35,758 nucleotides of DNA from an uncultured Tateyamaria sp. (lineage in GTDB: Bacteria > Pseudomonadota > Alphaproteobacteria > Rhodobacterales > Rhodobacteraceae), in the NCBI RefSeq assembly GCF_947504105.1, contig NZ_CANNGP010000040.1, positions 1-35,758 of the forward strand. The letters run 5' to 3'. Shown one piece after another: positions 7,834-16,093 of this stretch. The notes beneath the pieces are model-generated. The model did no database searches, had not been told where the DNA came from, and saw nothing but the letters and a program-made list of their open reading frames with translations. Numbering within the stretch: the stretch's first letter is position 1; every line of letters starts with the position of its first letter. Position numbers and translations under genes: made by a program.

Positions 7834-8575
7834 CTTCGTGGTCGTGCCCGTGGTCTTGGTCGTGATGATGGTGGTGGTGATCGTGCTGGTGACGATAAAG
7901 GGCAAAGGCCCCTTGCGTCCCGGTTCCGAACAGGGCGCGATATTCGGGCGCGTCCTGCACAACGTCCGGCGTGCCCTGACAGCACACGTGGCCGTTCAGG
8001 CAAAGTACCCGGTCGGAAGCGGCCATGACCACGTGCAGATCGTGGCTGACCATCAGCACTGCGCAACCCAACTGGTCACGCACATCTGCGATCTGGCGAT
8101 AAAAGGCAGCGGCCCCGGGTTGATCGAGGCCTTGGGTGGCCTCATCGAGGATCAATATGTCAGGTTCCATCAGAAGGGCCCGTGCCAGCAAAACACGCTG
8201 GAACTGCCCGCCGGAGAGGTCGCGCATCTGGCGCTTGGCCAGATCAGGTACGCCCGCCTCTTGCAAGGCGCGCGCCATGGCGTCGTCCGAATGTCTGTGT
8301 GGCAGGCATAGGAAACGCGAGACGGTCAGCGGAAGAAACCCGTCCATTTGAAGGCTTTGCGGCACGTAGCCGACGCGCAGGCCGCGGACCTGATCCACTC
8401 GGCCTTTGATGGGGCGGATCGCACCGATCAGCCCTTTGACCAGTGTAGATTTGCCCGATCCGTTGGGGCCGACCAATGTGACGATCTCGCCCCGATCAAT
8501 GTGAAAATCGACATCGCGCAACACAGGTGTCGAACCATGTCCCAGTGTCAGCCCTTCGGCGGTCATCAAGCGCAT
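7826..8575 (-). CDS. znuC: zinc ABC transporter ATP-binding protein ZnuC, with histidine-rich tail
   Basis: ATPase of the zinc importer, 249 residues. Walker A GPNGSGKST, signature LSGGQFQRVLLARAL, Walker B ILILDEATQGLD and switch-His in MVSHDLH are all present. The last 22 residues form a histidine/aspartate tail (RHQHDHHHHHHDQDHGHDH) containing 11 histidines, presumably able to bind zinc on the cytoplasmic side. The gene overlaps the end of zur by ten bases and the start of znuB by eight. The tail is more extreme than the ordinary enterobacterial ZnuC C-terminus as I know it. Confidence 0.95.
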   Translation of the reverse strand: MRLMTAEGLTLGHGSTPVLRDVDFHIDRGEIVTLVGPNGSGKSTLVKGLIGAIRPIKGRVDQVRGLRVGYVPQSLQMDGFLPLTVSRFLCLPHRHSDDAMARALQEAGVPDLAKRQMRDLSGGQFQRVLLARALLMEPDILILDEATQGLDQPGAAAFYRQIADVRDQLGCAVLMVSHDLHVVMAASDRVLCLNGHVCCQGTPDVVQDAPEYRALFGTGTQGAFALYRHQHDHHHHHHDQDHGHDHEDA

Positions 8576-9051
8576 GGGGTGTCCTCCACACAGGCGGGGC
8601 AGATGCCCATGGCCTCTATGACTGTCTTTTCAATCTTGAATCCGGTGGCGGCGGCGGCCTGTCCCAAGCGCCCCTTGTCTGCGGCGGTATCGGCCTCGGC
8701 CACGGTCTTGCAGCGGGTACAGACCAGAAACGCGGGTGCGTGATCCTCGCCCAGATGCGCGCAGGCGATATAGGCGTTCAGCCCTTCGATCTTATGGGCA
8801 AAACCGGCACCAGTCAGAAAGTCCAATGCCCGATAGGCGACGGGGGGCGCTGTACCCAACCCTTCGTTCGACAAGATGGCCAGCAGGTCATAGGCGCCAA
8901 GCGCCCGATGTTCGGCCAGCAGGATTTCCAATGTCCGCCGGCGCACCGGCGTAAATTTGAGGCTGTGCGCTGTGCAATGTGCCTCGGCCCGAGCAAGGGT
9001 CGAGCTGATGCAGGTCGCGTGGTCGTGTTTGTGGAAACCAATGGTGGGCAT
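8566..9051 (-). CDS. zur: Fur-family zinc uptake repressor Zur
   Basis: Winged-helix metalloregulator, 161 residues. The Fur-type DNA-binding domain occupies about residues 20-95 (TPVRRRTLEILLAEHRALGAYDLL). The C-terminal dimerisation domain has two CxxC pairs, CTRC and CPAC, for structural zinc, plus the HxxE/H-rich region around CAHLGEDHAPAF expected at the regulatory metal site. Location at the head of znuCB and divergent from znuA makes zinc, rather than iron, the likely signal. A short His/Cys-rich N-terminus (HKHDHATC) precedes the domain. With zinc it should bind the palindromes at 9088-9144 and repress both transcripts. Confidence 0.93.
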   Translation of the reverse strand: MPTIGFHKHDHATCISSTLARAEAHCTAHSLKFTPVRRRTLEILLAEHRALGAYDLLAILSNEGLGTAPPVAYRALDFLTGAGFAHKIEGLNAYIACAHLGEDHAPAFLVCTRCKTVAEADTAADKGRLGQAAAATGFKIEKTVIEAMGICPACVEDTPCA

Positions 9052-9087
9052 GGAGCCTCGGAGCAGTGCCGTCAGAATTTTGGGGTT

Positions 9088-9110
9088 GATATGTTATACC
9101 ATGACATATA
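9088..9110. promoter_or_regulatory. Zur box 1 (imperfect palindrome)
   Basis: The sequence ATATGTTATACCATGACATAT is an imperfect palindrome with ATGTTAT/ATGACAT half-sites, closely resembling alphaproteobacterial Zur boxes (ATGTTATA-TATAACAT type). It lies 36 bases upstream of the zur start and so would control the zur-znuCB transcript. Assignment rests on motif and location. Confidence 0.7.
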
Positions 9111-9117
9111 GCAATCT

Positions 9118-9144
9118 CAATTGGATGTTATAACATATCAATTG
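9118..9144. promoter_or_regulatory. Zur box 2 (perfect ATGTTATAACAT palindrome flanked by CAATTG)
   Basis: A perfect 12-base palindrome ATGTTATAACAT at 9125-9136 is flanked on both sides by CAATTG (9118-9123 and 9139-9144). It ends ten bases before the znuA ATG at 9154. Together with box 1 it gives one operator for each divergent transcript. This is the expected arrangement for a Zur-controlled znuA/zur-znuCB locus. Confidence 0.75.
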
Positions 9145-9153
9145 GGGATCGTG

Positions 9154-10224
9154 ATGCGCATTCTTTTTCCGGCAACTCTTGTCGCTCTGCTTGGCACAAC
9201 TGCACTGGCTGAAGCGCCGCGCGTGGCCGTGGACATTGCCCCGGTGCACAGCATCGTTGCGGCAGTCATGGAGGGGGTCGGCACACCTGACCTTATCGTG
9301 CCTGCCGGTGCGTCTCCGCACGATCACAGCCTGCGCCCGTCCAAAGCGCGCGCGCTGGATCAGGCCAACCTGATCGTCTGGATGGGTCATGGTCTGACCC
9401 CTTGGCTGGAGGGGCCGATAGATAACCTGGGCAGTGGGGCAGAGCAGATCGAGCTGCTGGGGCTGCCCGCCACACTGCGTTTGGACCTTCGGGAAGGTGC
9501 GTCCTTTGCTGCCCATGACCATGGACATGGGGAAGAGGCGCACGAAGAACACGATCATGACACGCATGATCACGAAGAGGCCGGGCATGACGCGCATGGT
9601 CATGAAGACGACAAGCACGATGATCATGGGCATGATGAGGCCGAGCATGGTGAGGAGGGGCATGACGATCATGCCGACGAGGAGAACACGCATGATGATC
9701 ATGGCCACGCGCACGCGGACGGCGTAGACCCGCACGCTTGGCTCGATCCGCAAAATGCTGTGATCTGGGCGGCGGTCATTGCCGAGGAGCTTGGGCACAT
9801 CGACCCCGAAAATGCGCAGACGTACACGGACAACGCGGTGAATTTTGAAAGTGAAATCGACGCGCTTATCGCGGACGTTGAACAAGACATTCAACCTATT
9901 GCTGATCGGTCCTTCATCGTGTTTCACGACGCCTACCAGTACTTTGAAGCGCGGTTCGGGATCGCGGCGGTTGGGGCGGTCTCGGCCTCGGATGCCGAAG
10001 ATCCAAGCCCCAGACGCCTTGCCGAATTGCGCGAAGAGATCACTGCGCTGGATGCTGTATGTGCTTTGACCGAACCGCAGTTCAATCCAGGCATCGTCAA
10101 CGCGCTGGGCGATGTGCGCTCGAGCGAGATCGACCCGATTGGTGTGTCCGTGGTGCCCGGTCCCGATCTTTATTCTACCGTCATCCGCAACATGGCGACA
10201 TCTCTGAAAACCTGCTTGGAATAG
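9154..10224 (+). CDS. znuA: zinc ABC transporter periplasmic binding protein ZnuA with long histidine-rich loop
   Basis: Periplasmic zinc-binding component of ZnuABC, 356 residues. Signal peptide MRILFPATLVALLGTTALA. The cluster A-I features are visible: His in APVHSIVAAVMEG, the SPHDHSLRPS block, DPHAWLDPQNA and a late FHDAYQYFE with the metal-ligand histidine. Between residues about 119 and 190 lies an acidic, histidine-rich loop with about 21 histidines, far larger than in many ZnuA proteins. The ATG at 9154 is preferred over an in-frame TTG at 9121, which lies inside the Zur operator. The gene ends one base before the convergent photolyase-like gene. Confidence 0.96.
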   Translation: MRILFPATLVALLGTTALAEAPRVAVDIAPVHSIVAAVMEGVGTPDLIVPAGASPHDHSLRPSKARALDQANLIVWMGHGLTPWLEGPIDNLGSGAEQIELLGLPATLRLDLREGASFAAHDHGHGEEAHEEHDHDTHDHEEAGHDAHGHEDDKHDDHGHDEAEHGEEGHDDHADEENTHDDHGHAHADGVDPHAWLDPQNAVIWAAVIAEELGHIDPENAQTYTDNAVNFESEIDALIADVEQDIQPIADRSFIVFHDAYQYFEARFGIAAVGAVSASDAEDPSPRRLAELREEITALDAVCALTEPQFNPGIVNALGDVRSSEIDPIGVSVVPGPDLYSTVIRNMATSLKTCLE

Positions 10225-10225
10225 G

Positions 10226-11446
10226 TCACTCCGCCGCCCACGGCCCCTCCAACAACTGGGGGATCTTGTCCTTGAAGCGAAAGAAGCCGTGGGTCGCGTG
10301 GGGCCATGCCGCGCTGTCATGCGAGCGCCGGACCCGGTACAAAGGTGGCGCGCCATCAGTTGTCGCCAAGTGCGCCAAGACATCTGCCGCAGGCCCGACG
10401 GCGGCGTATGCCGTTACGATCTGGTCCAGCTCTTTGGCGTTGGCCCAATGTGCCAGTGCCTCGGCTGTTGGTGCAGGGTAGGATATCGTTCCAAGCCTTG
10501 CGCCAAAGCGGTCCGCCGTATCCTGTGCGGCGGCGCTGGCAAAATCTGTCACATGGCCTGCCACGGTCAACGGCGACAGCCCGGATCGCGTGGTGATCAC
10601 CGCTGTTGCAACAGGTGCAATGCCCGCATCCAGAATGAAGCCCGGGCTCAGATCGTCGTCATGCAGGATCAGGCCGGTGCGTTGTGTCGGTCTTGGCAGA
10701 CCGGCCTCGGGCAGCAGCATCGCGTCTGGTTTGGGTGGTCCGGACAAGGCGGGTGCTTCGGCAGCCAATTGCCATTTTGGTGCAAACCGCCCTTCGGTGT
10801 ATTTCGATATATTGGACGTGCGGGCCAGATACGTCTTGCCAGGCGTCTGGATGCCCGCCACCCAGCGCCAACTGAGTGTATTCGAGGCAGGATCACCATC
10901 CAGCAGGTGCCGCAGGAAGAAATCAGCGCCCAATTCCCATGGCAGCCGCAGTGTGAATATCCAGATGGATGCGAACCACATACGCGCGTGATTGTGTAAA
11001 TACCCTGTTTCAACAAGCTCTTGCGCCCAGGTATTGAAGCAGTCGATATCTGTTTCGCCTTTGCACGCAGCCTCCCATCTGTCGCGCAGGCCGGATTGTG
11101 TTTGCACATTGTCGAGCGCGCCTTTCAGGGCCGATTTATACTGCCCCCACACGGCCGGCCGCATTTCGAGCCAGCCTTTCCAGTAGGTGCGCCAATACAC
11201 TTCCTGAATGAACTTTTCAGCGGATTTGGCATTGTGGCGGGCCAGCGTTGCCTGCAGCACCTCTGCTTCGGTAATCAGGCGGGCCCGGATATAGGGCGAG
11301 AGCGTTGACACACCCTCGTGCCCGTCGCGGCCCATATCGTAGTTGCGCCGCGCAGCATAGTTGCGCCCCGCCTGGGGCAGAAACCGGTGCAAACGTTCAA
11401 GCGCTGCGGTGCGTGTCGGGTGAAATCGGGTCAGAGCGTCGGTCAT
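10226..11446 (-). CDS. photolyase/cryptochrome-like flavoprotein with FAD domain first
   Basis: 406-residue protein. Residues about 5-250 match the photolyase FAD-binding helical domain: [28 protein letters not shown], then [12 protein letters not shown] and [20 protein letters not shown] followed by TSN. These correspond to the H-N-R-M, DGD-A-N and WxW blocks of class I photolyases. In ordinary photolyases an alpha/beta antenna domain comes before this. Here it is absent from the N-terminus, and a segment resembling it (about 256-406, beginning [12 protein letters not shown] and ending [13 protein letters not shown]) comes after. The start at 11446 (MTDALTRF) begins directly at the FAD domain; an extension to 11593 would run through the clpP promoter region. 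Light-driven DNA repair or photoreception is possible. The family is sure; the exact activity is not. Confidence 0.85.
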   Translation of the reverse strand: MTDALTRFHPTRTAALERLHRFLPQAGRNYAARRNYDMGRDGHEGVSTLSPYIRARLITEAEVLQATLARHNAKSAEKFIQEVYWRTYWKGWLEMRPAVWGQYKSALKGALDNVQTQSGLRDRWEAACKGETDIDCFNTWAQELVETGYLHNHARMWFASIWIFTLRLPWELGADFFLRHLLDGDPASNTLSWRWVAGIQTPGKTYLARTSNISKYTEGRFAPKWQLAAEAPALSGPPKPDAMLLPEAGLPRPTQRTGLILHDDDLSPGFILDAGIAPVATAVITTRSGLSPLTVAGHVTDFASAAAQDTADRFGARLGTISYPAPTAEALAHWANAKELDQIVTAYAAVGPAADVLAHLATTDGAPPLYRVRRSHDSAAWPHATHGFFRFKDKIPQLLEGPWAAE

Positions 11447-11495
11447 GGAAGCCCAGCTAGGCGGCTGCGGTATCTCTTCAAGCGTTCGCGTGCCC

Positions 11496-11524
11496 TTGCA
11501 GCCCCCGAACGCCGATACTAAGAC
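11496..11524 (+). promoter_or_regulatory. candidate promoter of clpP
   Basis: TTGCAG (11496-11501) and TAAGAC (11519-11524) are separated by 17 bases and sit about 55 bases before the clpP ATG. They resemble the vegetative promoter form seen in alphaproteobacteria. The call rests on motif only. Confidence 0.35.
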
Positions 11525-11579
11525 TCGGGTAACGACTTGGCGGGTATGGTCTCGCCGAGGTTTGACGAGGCAAGACATT

Positions 11580-12221
11580 ATGCGCGATCCCATCGATCAA
11601 TATGCACACTTCACGAACAATCTGGTGCCCATGGTTGTTGAACAGACGAGCCGGGGCGAGCGGGCCTATGACATCTTTTCGCGCCTGCTGAAGGAGCGGA
11701 TTGTCTTCATCAACGGACCCATCCATGACGGGATGAGCCATCTGATTGTCGCGCAGTTGCTGCACCTTGAGGCGGAAAACCCGTCCAAGGAAATCAGCAT
11801 GTACATCAACTCGCCCGGCGGCGTTGTGACGGCCGGCCTGTCGATTTACGATACGATGCAATACATCCGGCCCAAGGTGTCCACGCTGGTCTGCGGCATG
11901 GCGGCGTCCATGGGGTCGGCGATCGCAATTGGCGGTGAGCCGGGGATGCGGTTTGCGCTCCCCAACTCGGAAATCATGGTGCACCAGCCGTCCGGCGGAT
12001 CGCAGGGCATGGCGTCCGATATCCTGATCTCGGCCCGCCATATTGAACAGACACGAGAGCGGCTGTATCAGCTCTATGTCAAACACGCCGGACAGGACTA
12101 TGAGACCGTGCAAAAGGCACTGGATCGCGACACTTGGCTGACTCCCGAGGAAGCCAAGGAATGGGGCCACATTGACGAGATCGTGGACAAGCGCGCGAAG
12201 GCCGACGACGAAGAAAGTTGA
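11580..12221 (+). CDS. clpP: ATP-dependent Clp protease proteolytic subunit
   Basis: Serine peptidase that forms the two-ring ClpP chamber and degrades proteins fed by ClpX or ClpA. The 213-residue product has the catalytic triad Ser110 (GMAASMGSA), His135 ([10 protein letters not shown]) and Asp184 ([12 protein letters not shown]), and the [13 protein letters not shown] block. The start at 11580 ([11 protein letters not shown]) is typical of alphaproteobacterial ClpP; an upstream in-frame ATG at 11445 overlaps the divergent gene's start and adds an unrelated sequence. clpX follows 162 bases later. Confidence 0.97.
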   Translation: MRDPIDQYAHFTNNLVPMVVEQTSRGERAYDIFSRLLKERIVFINGPIHDGMSHLIVAQLLHLEAENPSKEISMYINSPGGVVTAGLSIYDTMQYIRPKVSTLVCGMAASMGSAIAIGGEPGMRFALPNSEIMVHQPSGGSQGMASDILISARHIEQTRERLYQLYVKHAGQDYETVQKALDRDTWLTPEEAKEWGHIDEIVDKRAKADDEES

Positions 12222-12233
12222 GCCTATGTTTTG

Positions 12234-12271
12234 CGCACCTCACGGGGTGCGTGATCTGACCGTTAGGTCAG
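12234..12271 (+). other. two hairpins in the clpP-clpX gap
   Basis: CGCACC (12234-12239) pairs with GGTGCG (12246-12251), and CTGACC (12256-12261) pairs with GGTCAG (12266-12271) over a GTTA loop. No T-run follows on the plus strand, so these are probably message-stabilising or attenuating structures rather than full terminators. The remainder of the 162-base gap shows only further GC-rich partial repeats. Confidence 0.4.
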
Positions 12272-12383
12272 GCAAAAAGACGATTGTGGACCCCGCGGGC
12301 CTGTCTTAAGCTGACGGTCAACGCGGGGCGGGCCGGATACCTCCGGCACCTGGAATGGCGGCATCTGCCGGGAAGGACGCGAC

Positions 12384-13649
12384 ATGGCCACGAATTCGAG
12401 CGGCGACAGCAAGAACACCCTTTATTGCAGCTTTTGCGGCAAGAGCCAGCACGAGGTCCGCAAGCTGATCGCAGGACCGACCGTGTTCATTTGCGATGAG
12501 TGTGTCGAACTCTGCATGGACATCATCCGGGAGGAAACAAAAGCCTCTGGCCTCAAGTCCACGGATGGCGTGCCCACGCCAAAGGATATCTGCGAGGTGC
12601 TCGACGACTACGTGATTGGTCAGGCGATGGCGAAGCGCGTTCTGTCAGTGGCCGTGCACAATCACTACAAGCGTCTGAACCACGCCCAAAAGGGCGGGGA
12701 TATCGAGCTGGCAAAATCAAACATCCTGCTGATCGGTCCAACCGGCTGCGGCAAGACACTTCTGGCCCAGACGCTGGCCCGGATTCTGGACGTACCCTTC
12801 ACGATGGCGGATGCGACCACGCTGACCGAAGCGGGCTATGTCGGCGAGGATGTCGAGAACATCATTCTCAAACTGCTCCAAGCCTCGGAATACAATGTCG
12901 AACGTGCGCAGCGCGGCATCGTCTATATCGACGAGGTCGACAAGATCACCCGTAAGTCCGAAAACCCGTCGATTACACGCGACGTTTCAGGCGAGGGCGT
13001 GCAGCAAGCGCTGCTGAAATTGATGGAGGGCACCGTGGCCTCGGTTCCTCCACAGGGCGGCCGCAAGCATCCGCAGCAAGAGTTCCTGCAGGTGGATACT
13101 ACGAACATCCTGTTCATCTGTGGCGGAGCGTTTGCCGGTCTGGACAAGATCATTGCACAGCGCGGAAAAGGGTCTGCGATGGGCTTTGGCGCGGATGTCC
13201 GTGACAATGACGAACGCGGCGTGGGCGAGATCTTTACCGACCTTGAGCCAGAGGATCTTTTGAAGTTCGGGCTGATCCCGGAATTCGTTGGCCGCCTGCC
13301 TGTTCTGGCGACGCTCGAAGATCTGGACGAAGACGCGCTGGTCACCATCCTGACGGCACCAAAGAATGCGCTGGTCAAACAGTATCAGCGCCTGTTCGAA
13401 CTCGAAGACACTCAGTTGACCTTTACTGACGACGCACTGACGGCAATTGCCAAGCGTGCGATCGAACGCAAAACGGGTGCGCGCGGCCTGCGCTCGATCC
13501 TCGAAGACATCCTGTTGGATACCATGTTCGAGCTGCCCGGACTGGAATCCGTCGCAGAAGTGGTCGTGAACGAAGAAGCAGTGAACTCCGATGCGACGCC
13601 GCTCATGATCCATGCCGAGGCAGAAAAAGAGCCGGCTTCCGCGAGTTAG
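12384..13649 (+). CDS. clpX: ATP-dependent Clp protease ATP-binding subunit ClpX
   Basis: AAA+ unfoldase that delivers substrates to ClpP. The 421-residue protein starts with the ClpX zinc-binding domain (Cys15, Cys18, Cys37, Cys40). Walker A GPTGCGKT is at 118-125 and Walker [10 protein letters not shown] starts near 180. The AAA+ core contains [13 protein letters not shown], the pore and RKH-type loops and sensor regions ([12 protein letters not shown]). Length matches the family. It is followed by a strong intrinsic terminator. There is no lon gene downstream within the window; a Rid-family gene comes next. Confidence 0.97.
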   Translation: MATNSSGDSKNTLYCSFCGKSQHEVRKLIAGPTVFICDECVELCMDIIREETKASGLKSTDGVPTPKDICEVLDDYVIGQAMAKRVLSVAVHNHYKRLNHAQKGGDIELAKSNILLIGPTGCGKTLLAQTLARILDVPFTMADATTLTEAGYVGEDVENIILKLLQASEYNVERAQRGIVYIDEVDKITRKSENPSITRDVSGEGVQQALLKLMEGTVASVPPQGGRKHPQQEFLQVDTTNILFICGGAFAGLDKIIAQRGKGSAMGFGADVRDNDERGVGEIFTDLEPEDLLKFGLIPEFVGRLPVLATLEDLDEDALVTILTAPKNALVKQYQRLFELEDTQLTFTDDALTAIAKRAIERKTGARGLRSILEDILLDTMFELPGLESVAEVVVNEEAVNSDATPLMIHAEAEKEPASAS

Positions 13650-13672
13650 TCTGAGCATACCGATGCAAAAGT

Positions 13673-13699
13673 AAGGCGGGTTTCAAACCCGCCTTTTTT
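13673..13699 (+). terminator. intrinsic terminator of clpX
   Basis: Stem AAGGCGGG (13673-13680) and CCCGCCTT (13688-13695) with a seven-base loop that may pair further (TTTCAAA), followed by a run of T. It is a textbook intrinsic terminator 24 bases behind the clpX stop. Confidence 0.9.
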
Positions 13700-13773
13700 G
13701 TTGAATGTATCCAGGGCTGACCAGGCCGAAACCGTAAGGCGCGCTTATGTGCGCGCCATTGAAAGGATGGACG

Positions 13774-14142
13774 ATGACAATCACACGCATTCATTCCAGT
13801 GGCGCGTTTGAGCCAAAGATTGGTTACTGTCGCGCGGTCGTTGCCGGAGGATGGATCCATGTTGCTGGCACCGTGGGGCAGGGCGGCACCGCACCCGAGC
13901 AATGCCAAGACGCACTGGACACGATCCACGCGGCTTTGACCGAAGCGGGGGCGGACTGGAAAGATGTCGTGCGCGTCACCTACATGCTGCCCGATCGCCA
14001 TGAGTTTGAGCCGTGTTGGCCTATCTTGAGGGCCACTTTTGGTGCGCACCCACCTGCGGCCACGATGATTGAATGCGGTTTGATCGATCCAAAGTATCGG
14101 ATTGAAATCGAAGTGACAGCGGTGTTGCCAGAGCAGATTTAA
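13774..14142 (+). CDS. Rid (YjgF/YER057c/UK114) family protein
   Basis: Small protein of 122 residues with the Rid trimer fold pattern: a YCRAVVAGGWIHVAGTVGQGG strand-turn region and DVVRVTYMLPDRHEFEPCW. The end is PPAATMIECGLIDPKYRIEIEVTAVLP. RidA enamine/imine deaminases have an arginine in the PARS motif at this place. Here the position reads PAAT, so classical imine deaminase activity is doubtful and the protein probably belongs to one of the non-RidA subgroups. The start at 13774 follows AAAGGATGG. Its stop codon overlaps that of the convergent gene. Confidence 0.85.
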   Translation: MTITRIHSSGAFEPKIGYCRAVVAGGWIHVAGTVGQGGTAPEQCQDALDTIHAALTEAGADWKDVVRVTYMLPDRHEFEPCWPILRATFGAHPPAATMIECGLIDPKYRIEIEVTAVLPEQI

Positions 14143-15929
14143 GCTGCTCTTTTGAAACGCTTGTCCAAAACGGCCTGAATGCTAACGGGATCAACTTCTG
14201 GCCAGGGCGTGCTGGCAGTGATGAACCCGTTTTCGAAAAGAGTTTTTTGTATTTTTTGCATCTCCGGTTCCCCCATGGCCAGACGCCCGCGCTGGGTATC
14301 AGGATGTTCCCACACGGATTTCAGGCAGGACACGACCAACGGCGTGTTGCCGGTGAACGATGTCAGATGGCGTGCAATCATCTTCGTTGCGCTGGATTTA
14401 CGGCGCGAGATCATTGCGACCTTTTGGTCCGTCAAACCGCAGAATGCCAACATATGGAGGGCTGAACCTTCGCTCGCGATCACCTGTTTTGCTGCCCTGT
14501 AGCGGGCGATCTGGGTATGAACTGAGTGTAGCTGCGGATGAAAAATCTCGTACCCTTCTGCACGTAGATGTTTTTCAATCTGTTTTTCACCGAGCAAGCC
14601 GCCCTTTTCGAGCGACAGTTTTGAACGCGAAATGTACAGCTTTTCGCTGCCTTCGGGCGCAATGTCTTTTGCAAAACGGTTTTCACGGAATTGTCGAAAC
14701 AAAGGTGTGCCCGCAACAATCGCGCCAAGACCAAATCCCTGACCAGGAACAATCAGTTCTTCTACCTGCCGTGGGGCATCGATTACCTTGACCGGAACGT
14801 TGACGCCCATGGCGGTGAATATGTCCGTCTGAAAGGATTTGAGCGACAGCACGCTGCCGGGGCGGCGGGGCGTAAACAGTATTCCGTCGATATCGCCCCG
14901 TACGACGTCCAGCGCCCACAACCGACCAAGTGATTCCGCGATGAAATGGGCGAAGTTACGATACAGGACACCACCCCAGATCCAACGTCCAGGCAACGGC
15001 TTAGGCGGGTTCCTTAAGGGATCAAACGGTAGGGTTGTGCGACCTTTGTTCCTCCAATGCGCGGCCATGGGAACATCGTCGCCTTGCGCGGTTTGCACAC
15101 CAGACCGACTGATGAAGCCACTGGTTTCGCTTGGCTTAACAATGGCATTTTCGCAAGTCTGCACACGTTCTGACCAGCCTCCGGTTGGGTCGGGCCAACT
15201 GGAGTCGGGGTGTGACCAAACTTCGTCTCGCGTGCACGTCCAGACAAAGCGCGTCGATAACTTTTCGTTCTTTATGAAGTTGGAATTCCGCAGGATTTTC
15301 TTGCATTCACGTGTCCCTGCCTTGCCATAGGCGTCGGGATGGAATTCCAACACGATGGCACGGATGCCGCGCAGATTTGCGTGACGCAGAAGCTCCAGTT
15401 CGCCCCCTTCGATATCCATGATCAGCACATCGGGGCGAAATGTCTTGATGACGGTGTCATACGGGACGGTCTCGACCTCAACGGGTGTGCTCCTGCGGCG
15501 GTCATTCTGGATCAAGGAGGATCCAAGATAGGACGTACGCAAATGAAAAGTGACGCGATCCGGCTGATCTGGCCCTGCCGTCACCACTTGATGGCGCACC
15601 TCCATCATGTCCTCGAGATCATTCAGATGATGCAGCTCTTTGATGTGTGGGATCAGGTTCGGGTTCGCTTCGAAGGACAGGACTGCATCCGGCTGCGCGT
15701 TTTTTGCAATGACCGCCCCAACTACGCCCAGACCGGCCCCCAGTTCCAGAACGCGATCGCCCGGTTGAACGACATCAAGTGCTCCCTTGATTTCCTCGCC
15801 CTCGTACCGGCCTTCATTCATGCGGCGGATGCGGGTCTCGTTCAGGAAAGGGGACGCGGGAACCTTGACCCCGAAACAGGTTGCTGCGATCTCCGATGAT
15901 AGTTCACTTGCCCCATTCGTGTCCGTCAC
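14139..15929 (-). CDS. FkbM-family methyltransferase fused to GT61-type glycosyltransferase
   Basis: 596-residue two-domain protein. The N-terminal half (about 45-230) is a FkbM-type SAM-dependent methyltransferase: motif I VLELGAGLGVVGAVIAKN, the acidic SFEANPN and the DVLIMDIEGGELELL block. The C-terminal half (about 300-530) resembles the GT61/DUF563 glycosyltransferase fold: WGGVLYRNFAHFIAESLGRL, LYISRSKLSLEKGGLL and ASEGSALHMLAFCG. Both families modify surface polysaccharides or glycans; the acceptor is unknown. No polysaccharide cluster is adjacent. It stands alone, converging on the Rid gene and divergent from the NDUFA12-like gene. Confidence 0.85.
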   Translation of the reverse strand: MTDTNGASELSSEIAATCFGVKVPASPFLNETRIRRMNEGRYEGEEIKGALDVVQPGDRVLELGAGLGVVGAVIAKNAQPDAVLSFEANPNLIPHIKELHHLNDLEDMMEVRHQVVTAGPDQPDRVTFHLRTSYLGSSLIQNDRRRSTPVEVETVPYDTVIKTFRPDVLIMDIEGGELELLRHANLRGIRAIVLEFHPDAYGKAGTRECKKILRNSNFIKNEKLSTRFVWTCTRDEVWSHPDSSWPDPTGGWSERVQTCENAIVKPSETSGFISRSGVQTAQGDDVPMAAHWRNKGRTTLPFDPLRNPPKPLPGRWIWGGVLYRNFAHFIAESLGRLWALDVVRGDIDGILFTPRRPGSVLSLKSFQTDIFTAMGVNVPVKVIDAPRQVEELIVPGQGFGLGAIVAGTPLFRQFRENRFAKDIAPEGSEKLYISRSKLSLEKGGLLGEKQIEKHLRAEGYEIFHPQLHSVHTQIARYRAAKQVIASEGSALHMLAFCGLTDQKVAMISRRKSSATKMIARHLTSFTGNTPLVVSCLKSVWEHPDTQRGRLAMGEPEMQKIQKTLFENGFITASTPWPEVDPVSIQAVLDKRFKRAA

Positions 15930-16093
15930 AGTCTGCCCCCAGTTTACGACTTGTTAAAGTTATACACGCTCAAGTAGTCGCGTCCCATTGAAAATTGAGC
16001 GAGATTCAAGATGCCGAAGGACTGCGGCACCTGCGCCACTGGACCTCTGTGTCGTATTACGGCATAGACTGATCCAAACGTCGGAGGCGATAT

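Noticed and set aside
9511-9732. repeat array or CRISPR-like structure in the CAT/GAT-rich stretch
   Set aside because: It is in frame within znuA and encodes its histidine-rich loop; there are no regular repeat-spacer units.
9094-10383. 429-codon open frame antisense to znuA
   Set aside because: It arises from the His/Asp codon run of znuA, which gives Met/Val/Ile-rich antisense sequence that imitates membrane helices.
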